Shown: positions 46,601-53,900 of the stretch, piece by piece
Numbering within the stretch: position 1 is the stretch's first letter
Layout: each line of letters opens with the position of its first letter
Source of the DNA: Spodoptera frugiperda
Lineage: Eukaryota > Arthropoda > Insecta > Lepidoptera > Noctuidae
Assembly (NCBI RefSeq): GCF_023101765.2
Contig: NC_064220.1
Location: forward strand, 4,588,001 to 4,652,000
Direction: 5' to 3'
DNA: 64,000 bases
The notes under the pieces: generated by a model
Database searches by the model: none
Told to the model about the DNA's origin: nothing
Seen by the model: only the letters and a program-made list of their open reading frames with translations
Position numbers and translations under genes: made by a program

Positions 46601-49600
46601 AAATCAAAATAAATATTATTTTCATTCTGCAACTCGTCCCACGTTATTTTCAAATGAGAAAGGTACAATCAGTAGCAAACATGTTAGTGTGGAAATGCAT
46701 ATTGATATTAAAAACCGGCCAAGTGCGAGTCGGACTCGCCCTTGAAGGATTCCGTAGCGGCAAGTATATGATATAATATAAAAGTTATGAAATAACTTGG
46801 TTTTACATAGTGTTTGTATGAACGACAAAGTTATATTTGCAAAAACTTTAAACTTGTTATCAACTAAATGGCTTTATAAACAAAGAATACAAGACACAAC
46901 TTGTCAAGTTGTGTCTTTATGGTTTCAATTGCATGGTGCGATGTAAAATATTATTTTAATGTTATTTTATTGTGCAACTGACTGTACCAATGATAAGAAA
47001 ATTTTATGCGTGTTGATGAATTACCCCCATGCTGTATGCATGGCGGGTAAATTCAACATGACACTAGGTATTCCCCGAATGTTAACCTGACGCGCTCGAG
47101 TAACTACCGAAATCCCATCATGGGCTCCCCTTCCATCACCCCCCCCCCACAGATAGGTTAGAAGTCAGTGCCTATGACATAATAGTCATAAAATTGTAAA
47201 CAGCTATTAGGTTTTAATGAATAATTTTGTTTAGAACTTGTGCTACGACTTCTAACTTCTTAACTATCAGTAGTTATTTCTTGCATTTTACTTTTTTACT
47301 GTTTGTTTTCTTTTCTCCGTTCTTTATTGAGAATTAATACTTCAGTATAGATCGCGTAGTGTTGTTGTTGTTATATTGTGATATGTTGGTGCGGGTCTGC
47401 AGACGGCGAGCAAGAATAGCTCGCCACCCGACCAGAACCAGACTCGTGCGAGCGGCGCGTTGCGTTCCGCGTGCGCTTCAAAGAGTCGGACCACCGCAAC
47501 TGGGGGCCATTGGGGCTTAGCCGACCCAGAGCTGCGGACAGTGCGGGTGTCGGGGCAGTTGCTTGAAGCTGGAGTGGGAACAGGGTGGTTTTGAATCAGT
47601 AAGAGTCTGACACTCGCCCTTGCCGCACCCGAGGCCGGAGAAGTCAAGATGTGATGATTTTCTCCACAGACAGAAATATTGTACGATTAAATAAGTATAT
47701 TAAATAGGAATATATGCAATCCTGAAGTTACGGTCCGCCAACGGCCGCGCGGTATTTGCGGAATGCAAGTGGACGTTAGATTAAATAAATGTAGGAACCG
47801 CCGGAGTAGATGTACCGACGCGTTTGTATAAATTTTGTAATTCAAAGTGTATATTCATTGAGAAGAGGCTCACACAATTTCCAACTCCTATTTTAGAGAG
47901 AGTAGATTTCTAAGGGACGATTCGCATTGGTAAAGATTTCTATAAATTACAAAAAAATAAACCGACTTCACTAAAAAAGTTAAAAATAACTTTAATTTCG
48001 GAATTCGGTGTTTCTCGGTATTATTTGTTTGTTACACCGACTTCCGAAATTAAAGTTATTTTTAACTTTTTTAGTGAAGTCGGTTTATTTTTTTGTAAAA
48101 AGTATTTTATTTCACACTTTTTAGTTGCGATACTCAGTATCGCAACTAAAAAAGTCGGTTAAAATTCTTTATCTCAATAACTACTTTATTTATTTGTATT
48201 GTCACAGTCACTTAATTAACTTTATTGTGATTTCTATGTGAGTATGAAGTTCCATTGGCCATTTCTGGTCTTCTTCATCAGTTCCACCTCTTCAAAGGTT
48301 ACTTTTTGACTGTAAATGCTTCAATTCTAGATGAATATACCAAAATCACTATATAGTTCCCTATAATATTTGAGGAGTTCCCTCGATATCTCTAAGATCC
48401 CATCATCAGATCCTAACTTGGTGACAATGGGATCACCTCAGAACTATCTACTTTCGAACAAAAAAAGAATTTTGAAAATCCATCGACAACTGACGGAGTA
48501 TAACTTCATTGTGATTTCCATGTGAGTATGAAGTTCCATTGGCCATTTCTGGTCTTCTTCATCAGTTCCACCTCTTCAAAGGTTACTTTTTGACTGTAAA
48601 TGCTTCAATTCTAGATGAATATACCAAAATCACTATATAGTTCCCTATAATATTTAAGGAGTTCCCTCGATTTCTCTAAGATCCCATCATCAGATCCTAA
48701 CTTGGTGACAATGGGACCACCTCAGAACTATCTACTTTCGAACAAAAAAAGAATTTTGAAAATCCGTCGACAATTGACGGAGTATTCGATGAACAAACAT
48801 ACAAAAAAAAAAAAACATACAAACAGCCGAACATAGTACCTCCTCCTTTTTGTGAAGTCGGTAAAAATAAGATCCCTATTTTTGGTTGAATAACCAAATT
48901 GTGTGCGTATTTTTAGCTTTCTACCTCAAAAATGTTGATAAGTTCTATACAAATATTATTTGTTCCCACTCTTTACTCAACTCATATGAGTTGACACTTA
49001 CAGAATGTTAAAGTTATTTTATTAGATAGTTATTTTCCTCAGGAAGCCTGAGACCTTTATATATAAAAAAAAAAACAAGTAAACTGGAAATATTATTTCA
49101 TGGATTTCTCTCTCTAGCTCCAGACTGCTGTAAGTCTCTTTGCACAGGTACTTTATGGTAACATATTTTGTAAATGATATTGCTGTGAACTCACTAAAAT
49201 GTCGGGTGGAAGTTTGTATGGAGAATTTTGCAATGTTCAAGGTAGGAAGGTACCTCCTACTGCCCCTTTAACTATCTCCATTTAAAAAAATCGTCAATTT
49301 GTTGCTCCGTCTTGCCGTGAAAGACGGACAAATAAACAGACATACATACACACTTTCGCATAATATAATAACCAGGCCGTTGGGCGTCCACGCGTGTGGC
49401 CGCGGCCACTCCGGACCACAGCCAGCCGCGACCGTCGTCTGGTCCAGCACTGCGTGTAACTACGCACTACCATACTGTCACATTGTTATGTATGTGCACT
49501 TCGTACCACAACAGGGTAAAGTGAGTTGTCCGCGGTCGCGTCCGCGAGTTACTTGCCCGGCTGTTGCTAGCACGTATGTTTAACACAATATAACATTAAC

Positions 49601-52037
49601 ACACTCTGTGGGGCCAATATTCCGTACTGTTTATTTTGCATTCGTTGTAAGGTCTCGGGCTCCGTGAGGTTTATAGCAAAGAAAACTTCGGAAAAAATTC
49701 AAGAGAAAAGCAGAAAAACAGGGAAAGTCCTTGGCGGCGAAACGGAGTTCGCCGGGTTTGCTAGTGACAATTAAAAATCTATTTAGACAATAGATGGTAT
49801 ATCTATATCTATGGTTTAGTCCGTCAGTTATAAAAATATTAGACACTTATTTTTTTATTTTGTCATATAAGATAACACTACTTAGATAAAACGAATCAAA
49901 GTTTGGGAGTAACTAGTTAGTAGTTTAGTACGTCTTATTCGTAGAAATAACATAGTTAGCAAATAACTTTGTCATTAACTAGAAGTGACGTCACGCGATG
50001 TTTCAAATCAATATATCTTCGAAAGTGTTTCCGTAACAAAATAAATAATACGTGTGTAACGTTTTAAAATAATCTACAAGACGGACATTAAGATTAAAAT
50101 TACTCATCTACCCTGTCATCGTGGCAGTGTTTGGACAAGTCAGGCCCATCCATAGGACTTATTCGTCAACTCGGCCGTAATAAACTCGTCCGCGAGGTTG
50201 AGTCGATAAAAACATTAATTAATTTTTATTGTGCATCTCGGTCGAACCATGTGGTCGAGTTGATGAAGCTATTTTTTCATATCTTGTATTCGTCAACTCG
50301 ACCGACATTGAAAATATGAGGCATTATTGTGATTGACAAAAGTGTTTCGTTTTTAATTATTTTTTTGTTCTTCTATGGGTATATTATATAACAATATAAT
50401 AACTTAAAATTAGAATTAAGGACAGATAAAGATACAATACCCGACGGCCGCGACCGCTGCCGACAGTGTGCTGCGGGACGACGTGGTGCAGAAGACAAGA
50501 AGCCGCGGTAAAGAAAATAAAGATATTTTACTCTTTACACCAAAATTACTTTTGACACACACACGGGTTATGCGCTCTGTGGGAACTTGTGACACTATTC
50601 CTAATGGTAAACCCAAGGTCCGAATTCCACCAAAATATGGCCCGTTTTGTAATTAGTATGACGTCGACTGCCGAGCAAAGTTAAGTAATGATGTTGGTGG
50701 AGTTTCAACATACAAGTTTATTACAGTTCACACGCAAAAACTGATAAAAGTAGGTAACATAAGATGATATGTTTTAGTAGCACGAGGCGAGAGTACCGAG
50801 TTACGAGTACCTCATACATTATATTGCATATATTTCTTACATGTTTGGTAAGTGGGAATGAAGAGTTCAATATTCATAATTGAAAGACTTTAATCGGAAG
50901 ATAAAGTTTTGTACTTCGTAGGAAATTGACACCCATCCTCTATTGAAACAATTTTGAACTGAACGTTTTATTACGTTCATATTCACAATAACTATTAGGA
51001 TTAGAATGCAAATGTCTCAAAAAATGTGCGAATATTCGCAAATGCGAATGATAATATGCGAATATTCGTCACATCACTAATAAAGATGGACATAGGTACG
51101 CGGTGTAGCCAGTCAATGGACACCTAGCCTCGTTGGTTGCATCCGTTTGTAGTGCACGGTGGTAGTGCACGGTGGTAGTGCACGGTGGTAGTGCACGGTG
51201 GTAGTGCACGGTGGTATGCCAAAAATAAGAATGGACCTAGTATTGAGCCCTGCAGTACGCCCATAGATATGCTAGCACCCCGTGAGTTTACTTTATTCAC
51301 TTATCTTTTAAGTTGCCTATCCTGAAGGCATGACTTCAATAGATTTAGTGATACCCCCGAATGCAGTAATGTTGCAGTTCCAGCAATAGAGTCTCGTATT
51401 TAACGCAGTCAAATGCCTTCGAAAGATCATAAAATATTCCGATAGCATCCTGTGCGTCTTCCCACGAGGCGAACACCCGTTTAATTAGAGCTACTCCAGC
51501 GTCAGTTGTACAGCGTCCCTTGGTGTGTGCACGGTGGTAGTGTCCTCGGCGATGTTAAACAAACCGAAGCAAACAAACGTTGCGGCAGCGACATGTTGTT
51601 GTCTAATGTGTCGTGCGGCAGTGTGTTGTACGTGTATCCCGACGACAATAGCTAGTACATGTTGTCGCGAATAAAAGACATCAACGCAGCTTGCAACGAG
51701 CAACAAGCAGCACGCAACACGCAACACGCAGTGCGGGCGTCAGTGGGGGGTATCCTTAAGGGTACATATACAGTGTAGACATACACTAACTATTAAATTT
51801 TGTAATCGAAGAGTTTGGTCTGCGAATCCCAGTAACTAGGTTTACAATGAGCACTCACAGTGAGAGCAGGTTCTCGTGCAGCGGCGGCAGGCGGCGCAGC
51901 GCGGCGGAGCGGCAGTCGAGGCGCGCGCCGCCCTCGCCGCACGCGCAGCCCGCGGGCGCGCGCGCCGGGCACGCGCCGCCCGCCACCCACACCAGCGCCG
52001 CCGCCGCCGCGCACGCCAGCAGCCGCGCGCGCGCCAT
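18336..52037 (-). CDS. rk: Leucine-rich-repeat GPCR LGR2 / rickets (bursicon receptor)
   Basis: Plasma-membrane receptor for bursicon. It couples to cAMP and drives post-moult cuticle tanning and wing expansion. About 17 exons over 33.7 kb: signal peptide MARARLLACAAAAALVWVAG; Cys-rich LRRNT; about 18 LRRs, nearly all on exons of 66-72 or 141-144 bp that begin with one base of a Leu codon and end with CT; a hinge with LSYAYHCCEF; then seven helices with LERNYAITHAMHLNKRLSL after TM3 (ERN in place of DRY) and NPFLYAI in TM7. The number of LRRs and the LERNYAITHAMHLN/VSDYRKFAVCLPFE blocks fit type-B LGR2/rickets rather than the nine-LRR LGR1 type. Two problems are visible. Two LRR exons near 35-36.5 kb are broken, and the tail changes frame near 18831-18842. 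About 1090 codons are expected if both are artefacts. Confidence 0.95.
19772..19966 (-). CDS. rk: rickets exon 16: TM1 and TM2
   Basis: 195 bp: PFLPCVDLFDWWTLRCG, helix 1 WAVFLLALLGNGTVVFVLV, VPRFLVTNLAAADFFMGIYL of helix 2. Donor GTGAGC. Confidence 0.94.
20029..20151 (-). CDS. rk: rickets exon 15: extracellular linker
   Basis: 123 bp: NVSELGGAGLQAALDGWAG to RRVHCLPLP. NVS is a possible N-glycosylation site. Confidence 0.9.
20220..20385 (-). CDS. rk: rickets exon 14: hinge
   Basis: 166 bp: TLVLSYAYHCCEFMPLMEEA, then an acidic Pro-rich linker ending ATDIWAHY. The Cys pair is typical of the hinge of LRR hormone receptors. Confidence 0.92.
20474..20600 (-). CDS. rk: rickets exon 13: last LRR
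   Basis: 127 bp: NVGNNQFAWLPGSGLQRL, LKAHNNPNLRRFHPPD, VLPRIQ. Phase changes to 0 here, where the uniform LRR exon pattern ends. Confidence 0.92.
20815..20900 (-). repeat. Possible tRNA-derived SINE fragment
   Basis: Minus strand has GGTTCGAATCC (B-box) at 20823-20833; a convincing A-box is lacking. Intron of rickets. Confidence 0.3.
20917..20988 (-). CDS. rk: rickets exon 12: one LRR
   Basis: 72 bp: NLEDNMIEHIDMEAFVPVS, LEDL. Acceptor CTGTTGCAG, donor GTACGT. Confidence 0.92.
21496..21639 (-). CDS. rk: rickets exon 11: two LRRs
   Basis: 144 bp: DLSGNEIAALDGGSLRGL, LLLARNRLRRVPADAFTHTP, LQVL; donor GTGAGT. A (CA)n run at 21668-21699 sits in the adjoining short intron. Confidence 0.93.
21715..21780 (-). 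CDS. rk: rickets exon 10: one LRR
   Basis: 66 bp: DLKLNMLRRVPDLHGCGELR, VL. A slightly short repeat with a Cys. Confidence 0.92.
22461..22601 (-). CDS. rk: rickets exon 9: two LRRs
   Basis: 141 bp: VVSEARALQALPALNGTSRL, LRLDRARLTELPAALCTHAP, LRSL; donor GTCAGT, weaker than most. Confidence 0.91.
23133..23298. mobile_element. hAT-type MITE with perfect 8-bp target duplication
   Basis: 166 bp. Ends CAGTGCCGGCGT and ACGCCGGCACTG, flanked by TTTTTAAC at 23125-23132 and 23299-23306. Eight-base duplication and CAGTG termini are hAT hallmarks. No ORF. Lies in the rickets intron between exons 9 and 8. Confidence 0.88.
23307..24372. other. rickets intron, remainder
   Basis: No exon seen. A GGGTTCGATTCTCAGGCGG block (minus strand, near 23988-24006) could be a SINE B-box remnant. 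Confidence 0.4.
24373..24516 (-). CDS. rk: rickets exon 8: two LRRs
   Basis: 144 bp: SLASNRVEEVAPGVLQACRR, LDLRANPLPRLHARALDHLP, HLTTL; donor GTACGT. Confidence 0.93.
24590..24658 (-). CDS. rk: rickets exon 7: one LRR
   Basis: 69 bp: RLEENLLSEVPAALRLLP to LEDL, donor GTGAGT. Confidence 0.92.
25190..25261 (-). CDS. rk: rickets exon 6: one LRR
   Basis: 72 bp: VLKRNRIAYIEEHAFSNTP to LRVL, acceptor GTGCGCAG, donor GTGAGT. Confidence 0.93.
25510..26957. mobile_element. Foldback element with 350-bp inverted arms
   Basis: 1448 bp. Arms (about 25510-25855 and 26578-26957) start GAGGTATTCCTCGAAGCGCA and are near-perfect inverted copies. AAACAAT repeats directly outside both ends (25503-25509, 26958-26964); the direct match extends to CAAACAATGAGG. 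Each arm carries several tandem-like copies of GTGCGCTTCGAGGAA. The centre holds three copies of a roughly 140-bp unit. No transposase ORF. A solo arm lies at 46101-46286. Confidence 0.8.
25966..26345. repeat. Three tandem copies of a ~140-bp unit inside the foldback element
   Basis: Each copy begins GCCTGAACGACTCGAT (first copy GCCTAAACGGTTTGAT) and contains TTTACTGTGAGAGTGACACT then ATATATCAAAATA. The third copy is cut short. Confidence 0.8.
26965..30620. other. rickets intron, no gene established
   Basis: A GC-rich patch at 27240-27400 and another at 28750-28830 read open on one strand without known similarity. A 10-bp unit GCTCGGGGCG repeats three times at 27472-27501. A perfect hairpin lies at 28253-28299. 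Otherwise I see nothing I can assign. Confidence 0.4.
28253..28299. repeat. Perfect 18-bp hairpin
   Basis: Arms 28253-28270 (AAATTAATTACCAACTTT) and 28282-28299 (its exact complement) with an 11-base loop. Confidence 0.85.
30622..30900 (+). mobile_element. RTE-like LINE 3' UTR fragment
   Basis: TATCAGCCACAAGACGTCCA, then GTTGGAAGTTACCTGCATC and GGTCCGTCCACCTTGTG form a block I recognise as a common lepidopteran interspersed repeat associated with endonuclease-RT elements. Recognition is from memory and no coding sequence is present. Confidence 0.5.
30901..32100. other. rickets intron, nothing assigned
   Basis: No exon, known repeat or convincing ORF was seen. Confidence 0.4.
32105..32560 (-). 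pseudogene. LINE ORF2 C-terminal fragment
   Basis: Minus strand reads RHRFMVDIPPIRTKLFASS, LVRTAREWNSLPESVFPDGY, LGVFKARVNRLHMGRRAPS and a stop. This is the C-terminal block of CR1/Jockey-type lepidopteran LINEs. Upstream, in a shifted frame, come traces of SYMEYCSHLW. Truncated and decayed. Confidence 0.72.
32561..33490. other. rickets intron, nothing assigned
   Basis: Includes a GC-rich patch (32820-32890) and a CCGCCGCCG run (33150-33165). No supported gene. Confidence 0.4.
33495..33665 (+). repeat. Dispersed repeat (CACCTGATGGTAAGCAATC family)
   Basis: CACCTGATGGTAAGCAATC, CGCCCATGGACACTTGAA and ACACCAGAGGCGTTACAA recur at 43230-43390, in part at 14860-14935, and inverted near 39860. 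A common lepidopteran interspersed sequence, probably LINE- or SINE-derived. Confidence 0.65.
34325..34975 (+). pseudogene. Non-LTR retrotransposon 3' fragment next to a broken rickets exon
   Basis: Open reading to the stop at 34676-34678: LRELFKEINILTVPSQYIYE, HNINTRSKNKYIVPTTRL and FRCQCIRFYNKIPSDIQSL. This is the C-terminal region of CR1/Jockey-type RT proteins. An AT-rich 3' UTR follows. It ends close to the truncated rickets exon at 34986, so the insertion may have removed the exon's end. Confidence 0.75.
34986..35034 (-). pseudogene. rk: rickets LRR exon 5, truncated
   Basis: Acceptor GTGCACAG, then NLAGNLITELSDTALF in the right phase. After TTC the LRR pattern stops and no in-phase donor follows. 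The sequence to the left is a LINE 3' region. A weaker copy of its first part lies at 36174-36200. Confidence 0.72.
35124..35215 (-). pseudogene. rk: rickets LRR exon 4, 3' half (copy A)
   Basis: Reads SLRLARNLLRALPTHALAPL then RHLQTL and a proper CT|GTACGT donor. Its 5' half is missing; sequence to the right of about 35213 is unrelated. The missing half is found 1.2 kb away at 36421-36475. Confidence 0.75.
35216..36175. other. Insert separating the two halves of rickets exon 4
   Basis: Unrelated to the receptor. It ends in a LINE 3' motif (CAGTAAGAGTATGACAATCC at 35966-35985, then GGTGGGAGAAGTGATTGG). Its origin as one or more retroelement insertions is inferred. Confidence 0.5.
36361..36420 (-). 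pseudogene. Degenerate second LRR of exon 4 (copy B)
   Basis: Still matches 35150-35210 over CGCAACCTGCTGCGCGCGCT and ACGCACGCG, but its frame disagrees with the 5' half and no donor follows. The preceding bases (GCAGTAAAAGTCTGACGCTC) resemble the LINE 3' motif GTAAGAGTCTGACA. Confidence 0.65.
36421..36475 (-). pseudogene. rk: rickets LRR exon 4, 5' half (copy B)
   Basis: Good acceptor GTGCGCAG, then SAEDNYIAELEAGALWG in the correct phase. Beyond 36421 the reading frame is lost. The expected second LRR is present only as a diverged copy with a frame change at 36361-36420. Confidence 0.7.
36476..38320. other. rickets intron 3, no gene
   Basis: AT-rich with a GC-rich stretch at 37100-37720. 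A short (CA)n run lies near 37904-37923. No exon matched. Confidence 0.4.
38321..38908. mobile_element. Inverted-repeat MITE, ATTCATCAAC family, copy 1
   Basis: About 588 bp. Left end GGGGTGATTCATCAACTCG; right end on the other strand GGGCAATTCATCAAC. Both continue into CTACGGCCCATTTGGGACGA and a GACTTGCAGAAAATC block, and inside each arm CTGCAACTCGTCCCACGTTA forms a second, nested palindrome. Non-coding. A related copy is at 46544-47027. Confidence 0.78.
39246..39386 (-). CDS. rk: rickets exon 3: two LRRs
   Basis: 141 bp. Reads NLSSNRLESVSAGALGG then LWLDRCALRRLPAHALRDLH and HLHFL. Donor GTGAGT. Confidence 0.93.
39469..39540 (-). CDS. rk: rickets exon 2: one LRR
   Basis: 72 bp, acceptor GTTGCAG and donor GTGAGT. 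Reads DVSNNNISTLPRDALQ and on to LREL. Same phase as exon 1. Confidence 0.93.
39541..40916. other. rickets intron 1, left part
   Basis: Contains a dispersed-repeat copy at 39996-40075 (see 13257-13360) and an inverted CACCTGATGGTAAACAATC block near 39860. No exon. Confidence 0.45.
41060..41245 (+). mobile_element. LINE 3' UTR fragment inside the hAT element
   Basis: GGTGGTTTTTAGTCAGTAGG then TAAGAGTCTGACAATCCCTC and GGCGGGAAAAGTC, the 3' motif shared with several LINE ends in this window. Confidence 0.65.
41182..42040 (-). pseudogene. LINE reverse transcriptase fragment
   Basis: Minus strand, open from 41769: VSLDVAKAFDRVWHKALLSK, DVPQGCVLSPILFLIHINDM, IHCYADDSTGDAYY. These are RT blocks A-C with the YADD catalytic box. 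Further upstream, in a frame with a stop, comes DQQYGFRKGGWAGDLLVYL. Both ends are missing; no endonuclease. Confidence 0.88.
42270..43229. other. rickets intron 1, nothing assigned
   Basis: No exon or recognisable repeat, apart from GC-rich patches at 42600-42720. Confidence 0.4.
43230..43390 (+). repeat. Dispersed repeat (CACCTGATGG family), second copy
   Basis: CACCTGATGGAAAGCAATCA, CACCCATGAACGGGTG and ACACCAGAAGCGTTACAA, diverged from 33495-33665. Confidence 0.6.
44395..44527 (-). repeat. tRNA-derived SINE
   Basis: Minus strand carries TGGCGCGGTGG (A-box-like, 44507-44517) and GGTTCGATTCC (B-box, within 44463-44477) at tRNA-like spacing. The would-be acceptor stem does not pair and the sequence runs on, so this is a SINE head rather than a tRNA gene. 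Confidence 0.6.
44747..44845. repeat. Dispersed repeat (ATTCCGCGACACACGACG family)
   Basis: Matches 16003-16085 on the same strand and 39996-40075 inverted. Confidence 0.6.
44931..45163. mobile_element. Short GC-rich MITE
   Basis: 233 bp. Ends GGCCGCGGTTCC...GACGCGGAGC and, on the other strand, GGCCGCGATTCC...GACGCGGAGC. The block GCTCCGCTTCAGTGGAAAC occurs twice inside. No ORF and no clear duplication. Confidence 0.6.
45540..46100 (-). pseudogene. R1-like LINE ORF2 fragment
   Basis: Minus strand gives YRTIAGEAANLLAGTPRWDL, and later, with frame shifts and stops, remnants of the C-terminal Cys/His region. The same block appears intact at 57000-57600. It abuts the foldback arm at 46101. Confidence 0.72.
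46101..46286. mobile_element. Solo arm of the foldback element
   Basis: Matches the right arm at 26770-26957, including several GTGCGCTTCGAGGAA copies and the end GAGGAATACCTC. No partner arm nearby; the left edge meets a LINE fragment. Confidence 0.8.
46544..47027. mobile_element. Inverted-repeat MITE, ATTCATCAAC family, copy 2
   Basis: 484 bp from GGGGTAATTCATCAAC to GTTGATGAATTACCCC, with the same CTACGGCCCATTTAGGACGA and CTGCAACTCGTCCCACGTTA blocks as 38321-38908. It includes a CCGGCCAAGTGCGAGTCGG segment (about 46716), a repeat I recognise from many lepidopteran sequences. Confidence 0.78.
47385..47665 (+). mobile_element. LINE 3' UTR fragment
   Basis: GACCAGAACCAGACTCGTG, GGGCTTAGCCGACCC, GGTTTTGAATCAGTAAGAG and TCTGACACTCG follow the same order as 14520-14705. 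No coding sequence left. Confidence 0.6.
47961..48863. mobile_element. Non-autonomous element with GAAGTCGGT ends
   Basis: ACCGACTTCAC at 47961 and GTGAAGTCGGT at about 48853-48863 invert each other. Inside, AAATTAAAGTTATTTTTAAC and neighbours form a near-perfect palindrome (47961-48090). A 283-bp block is duplicated in tandem. Such ends are frequent in Lepidoptera; the class is not clear to me. Confidence 0.6.
48225..48788. repeat. Tandem duplication of a 283-bp block
   Basis: ATTGTGATTTCTATGTGAG at 48226 recurs as ATTGTGATTTCCATGTGAG near 48510. The copies run to GACGGAGTAT and differ at only a few positions. Confidence 0.88.
48864..51148. other. rickets intron 1, right part
   Basis: A CTCCGTCTTGCCGTGAAAGA block (49301) with GACGGACAAATAAACAGACA is a LINE-type 3' UTR sequence common in Lepidoptera. 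50150-50320 has several inverted copies of CGTCAACTCGACC. No exon found. Confidence 0.45.
51149..51216. repeat. Minisatellite, 13-bp unit GTAGTGCACGGTG, five copies
   Basis: Five identical head-to-tail copies from 51149 to 51213. A further partial copy lies at 51529-51541. Confidence 0.92.
51225..51520 (-). pseudogene. CR1/Jockey-type LINE reverse transcriptase fragment
   Basis: Minus strand: DAIGIFYDLSKAFDCVKYE (RT block A), then, after a frame change, SLNLLKSCLQDRQLKR and GVLQGSILGP (RT block B). Short and decayed. Lies near the minisatellite. Confidence 0.72.
51859..52037 (-). CDS. rk: rickets exon 1: signal peptide and LRRNT
   Basis: Starts at ATG 52037 in the context GGGGATGG. A hydrophobic leader (LLACAAAAALVWVAGG) precedes the Cys cluster CPARAPAGCACGEGGARLDC of an LRR N-terminal cap, then the start of LRR1. 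Ends CT before donor GTGAGT. Confidence 0.92.
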
Positions 52038-52049
52038 CCCCTCACCGCG

Positions 52050-52067
52050 TCACCGCGCTGCACTCAT
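52050..52067 (-). promoter_or_regulatory. Short upstream ORF before the rickets start
   Basis: ATG AGT GCA GCG CGG TGA lies 12 bases upstream of the main ATG, out of frame with it by position. If the leader starts further upstream, it could lower translation of the receptor. No transcript data are available here. Confidence 0.4.
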
Positions 52068-53380
52068 GCTGCGCCACTGCACTGCACTGCACGCACACAC
52101 ACTACGCACTGCGTCCGCTATGTTTGCCTAATAAGCTCGTTCGAAGCTGGCCACTGATCACGATCGGAACCGGAGTCGTACACGTCGTGTGTCGCCGCGG
52201 AGAGTCGGCGCGTGGTCTCGCTGCGAGGGCGCGCGGCGTACTGCCGGAGTGTCGGAGTGACGTAAGGAGGGACGGCGCCCCGCACTCCGCCGCCGCGCGC
52301 CGCCGCCTTGTCTGCCGTGTGCGAGCACTGGATGGAGCTTACGAAAGTTCGCCACGGAGTCGCTCGGCCGCTGGTTGATAAATAACTCTCGAATAATTCC
52401 TGCGCCTATCTGCTATCTGGCCACTTCAGGATTAATAGCAGTCGGTCCGGGCGACGCGACGTCTTTATAGTCAGTGGTCCCCACGGGCGCCATGTGGGGC
52501 ACTGTGGCGGTGAGCTCTTACATCCGACACTTTAACATTTAGAATATATTAGTTTTTGTGTCACAAGAAACCTCTATTTAGGTTTTACCTAATATTCATT
52601 GTTATTAGATACTGGTAAGAGACAACTCGAAAGATACAACATTAAGTACGGCTATGTGGAGTCAATGACGAGACCGCTCGACAAATTGTGGCGTCCGCGA
52701 GCAGCTGGGACCTAGTGTAACAGGAGGCCCTGGACGTAACGTGGTGCAGTCCGTGAGTACGTGTCCTGGAGCCGCCGCTACAAAGACAACGTGGGAACTA
52801 CCAGCTTACAGTGGAAGGAACAGCGCACTCATCCTCAACTTAAAGATAATAATTCAGTTACAATAATGCGGAATTCCATTCTGTGGGGTTCAGACAGAAT
52901 TCACAGTTGCATATATATGATGTCACAGTTGTATAACAGAACCCCTCGATTACAATATAGAAGCCTAAGAAATACAAACATTAAGTAAACATCATCCATT
53001 ACAAAAGGAAATAACCCGTTCAAGGAACACACACACATCCACCAGTCGCACACATACACCGTAGTCATAGGAGCGTCCGCTATGGTAGCTACAAGTATGC
53101 ACAAATATTGCACACAGGACTACAACGTTAACATCTACATCATGCAAACTCAGCCAGCACCAGGGTCGAAGGGTTATCCACACAAGCACGTCAAGTTTTG
53201 GGTAACACTACCTACGTAAATAGGGAACGCGGTCCTCCTCTCCCTTGAGGGCGAGGGACCTTAGGCCTTACATTTAGATACTGGCAAGTAAAATCTCTCT
53301 GAATAGGGCAGTAACATCGGCGGTAAATATGATTTTCCCATTCATTTATTCAGTTTGACATATTGTCATTTACAAGTATA
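52068..53380. other. rickets 5' flank
   Basis: GC-rich near 52060-52340, falling off afterwards. It should hold the 5' UTR and promoter of rickets. I see no definite TATA box, and no supported exon on either strand. Confidence 0.4.
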
Positions 53381-53384
53381 AAAA

Positions 53385-53530
53385 GAGCTTTGAAAGCTCT
53401 TACTGACTAAAAACCACCCCGTTTCTACTCCTGCTCGTCGAGCCGGAGCCACGGTAAACCCACTAGGTAGTCCGCAGCTCTGGATTATTCACAATACCCT
53501 GGGTTATACAGTAGGAGCAGACTGAAAAAT
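53385..53530 (-). mobile_element. LINE 3'-end fragment
   Basis: Minus strand: GGGGTGGTTTTTAGTCAGTA then AGAGCTTTCAAAG, the shared LINE 3' motif. No coding sequence. Confidence 0.55.
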
Positions 53531-53635
53531 TTACTGTTTTTTTTTTTAATAAAACAAATCCATTTCATCCATCCATGCATTTAATAAAAATCTATTTATG
53601 CGTCTACGTGAGTCCATTATTATTATTTATTAATA

Positions 53636-53900
53636 TACAGGGTGACAGGTTAAGTCGACCTAAATCCTTTAAGACGTGATAGTTTACATCATTCCTGACT
53701 GATTTGACCATAGGACCCCATATCCCAAACTTAACCGTTTTCAAATTATCGGCATTTTAACTTTTTTGATAAAATTTCCCATTTTTTTGGTTATTTCTCC
53801 CTTGTTTTGTCTTTGGTGGCTAAATTTTGTTTTGTTTTTGCTTTTTTGTGTAGTAGATTAGTTGCTTTATTATTTTAAACACTAAAACTGTAAATAACTG
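53636..53900. repeat. Possible Tc1/mariner-type end
   Basis: TACAGGGTGACAGGTTAAG at about 53638 resembles the CAGGGTG ends of mariner-type elements. It is followed by AT-rich sequence up to the inverted repeat at 53901. Confidence 0.4.

Noticed and set aside
18336..52037. Identification as LGR1 (glycoprotein-hormone type) instead of LGR2
   Set aside because: About 18 LRRs rather than nine, and the LERNYAITHAMHLNKRLSL block fits the rickets type.
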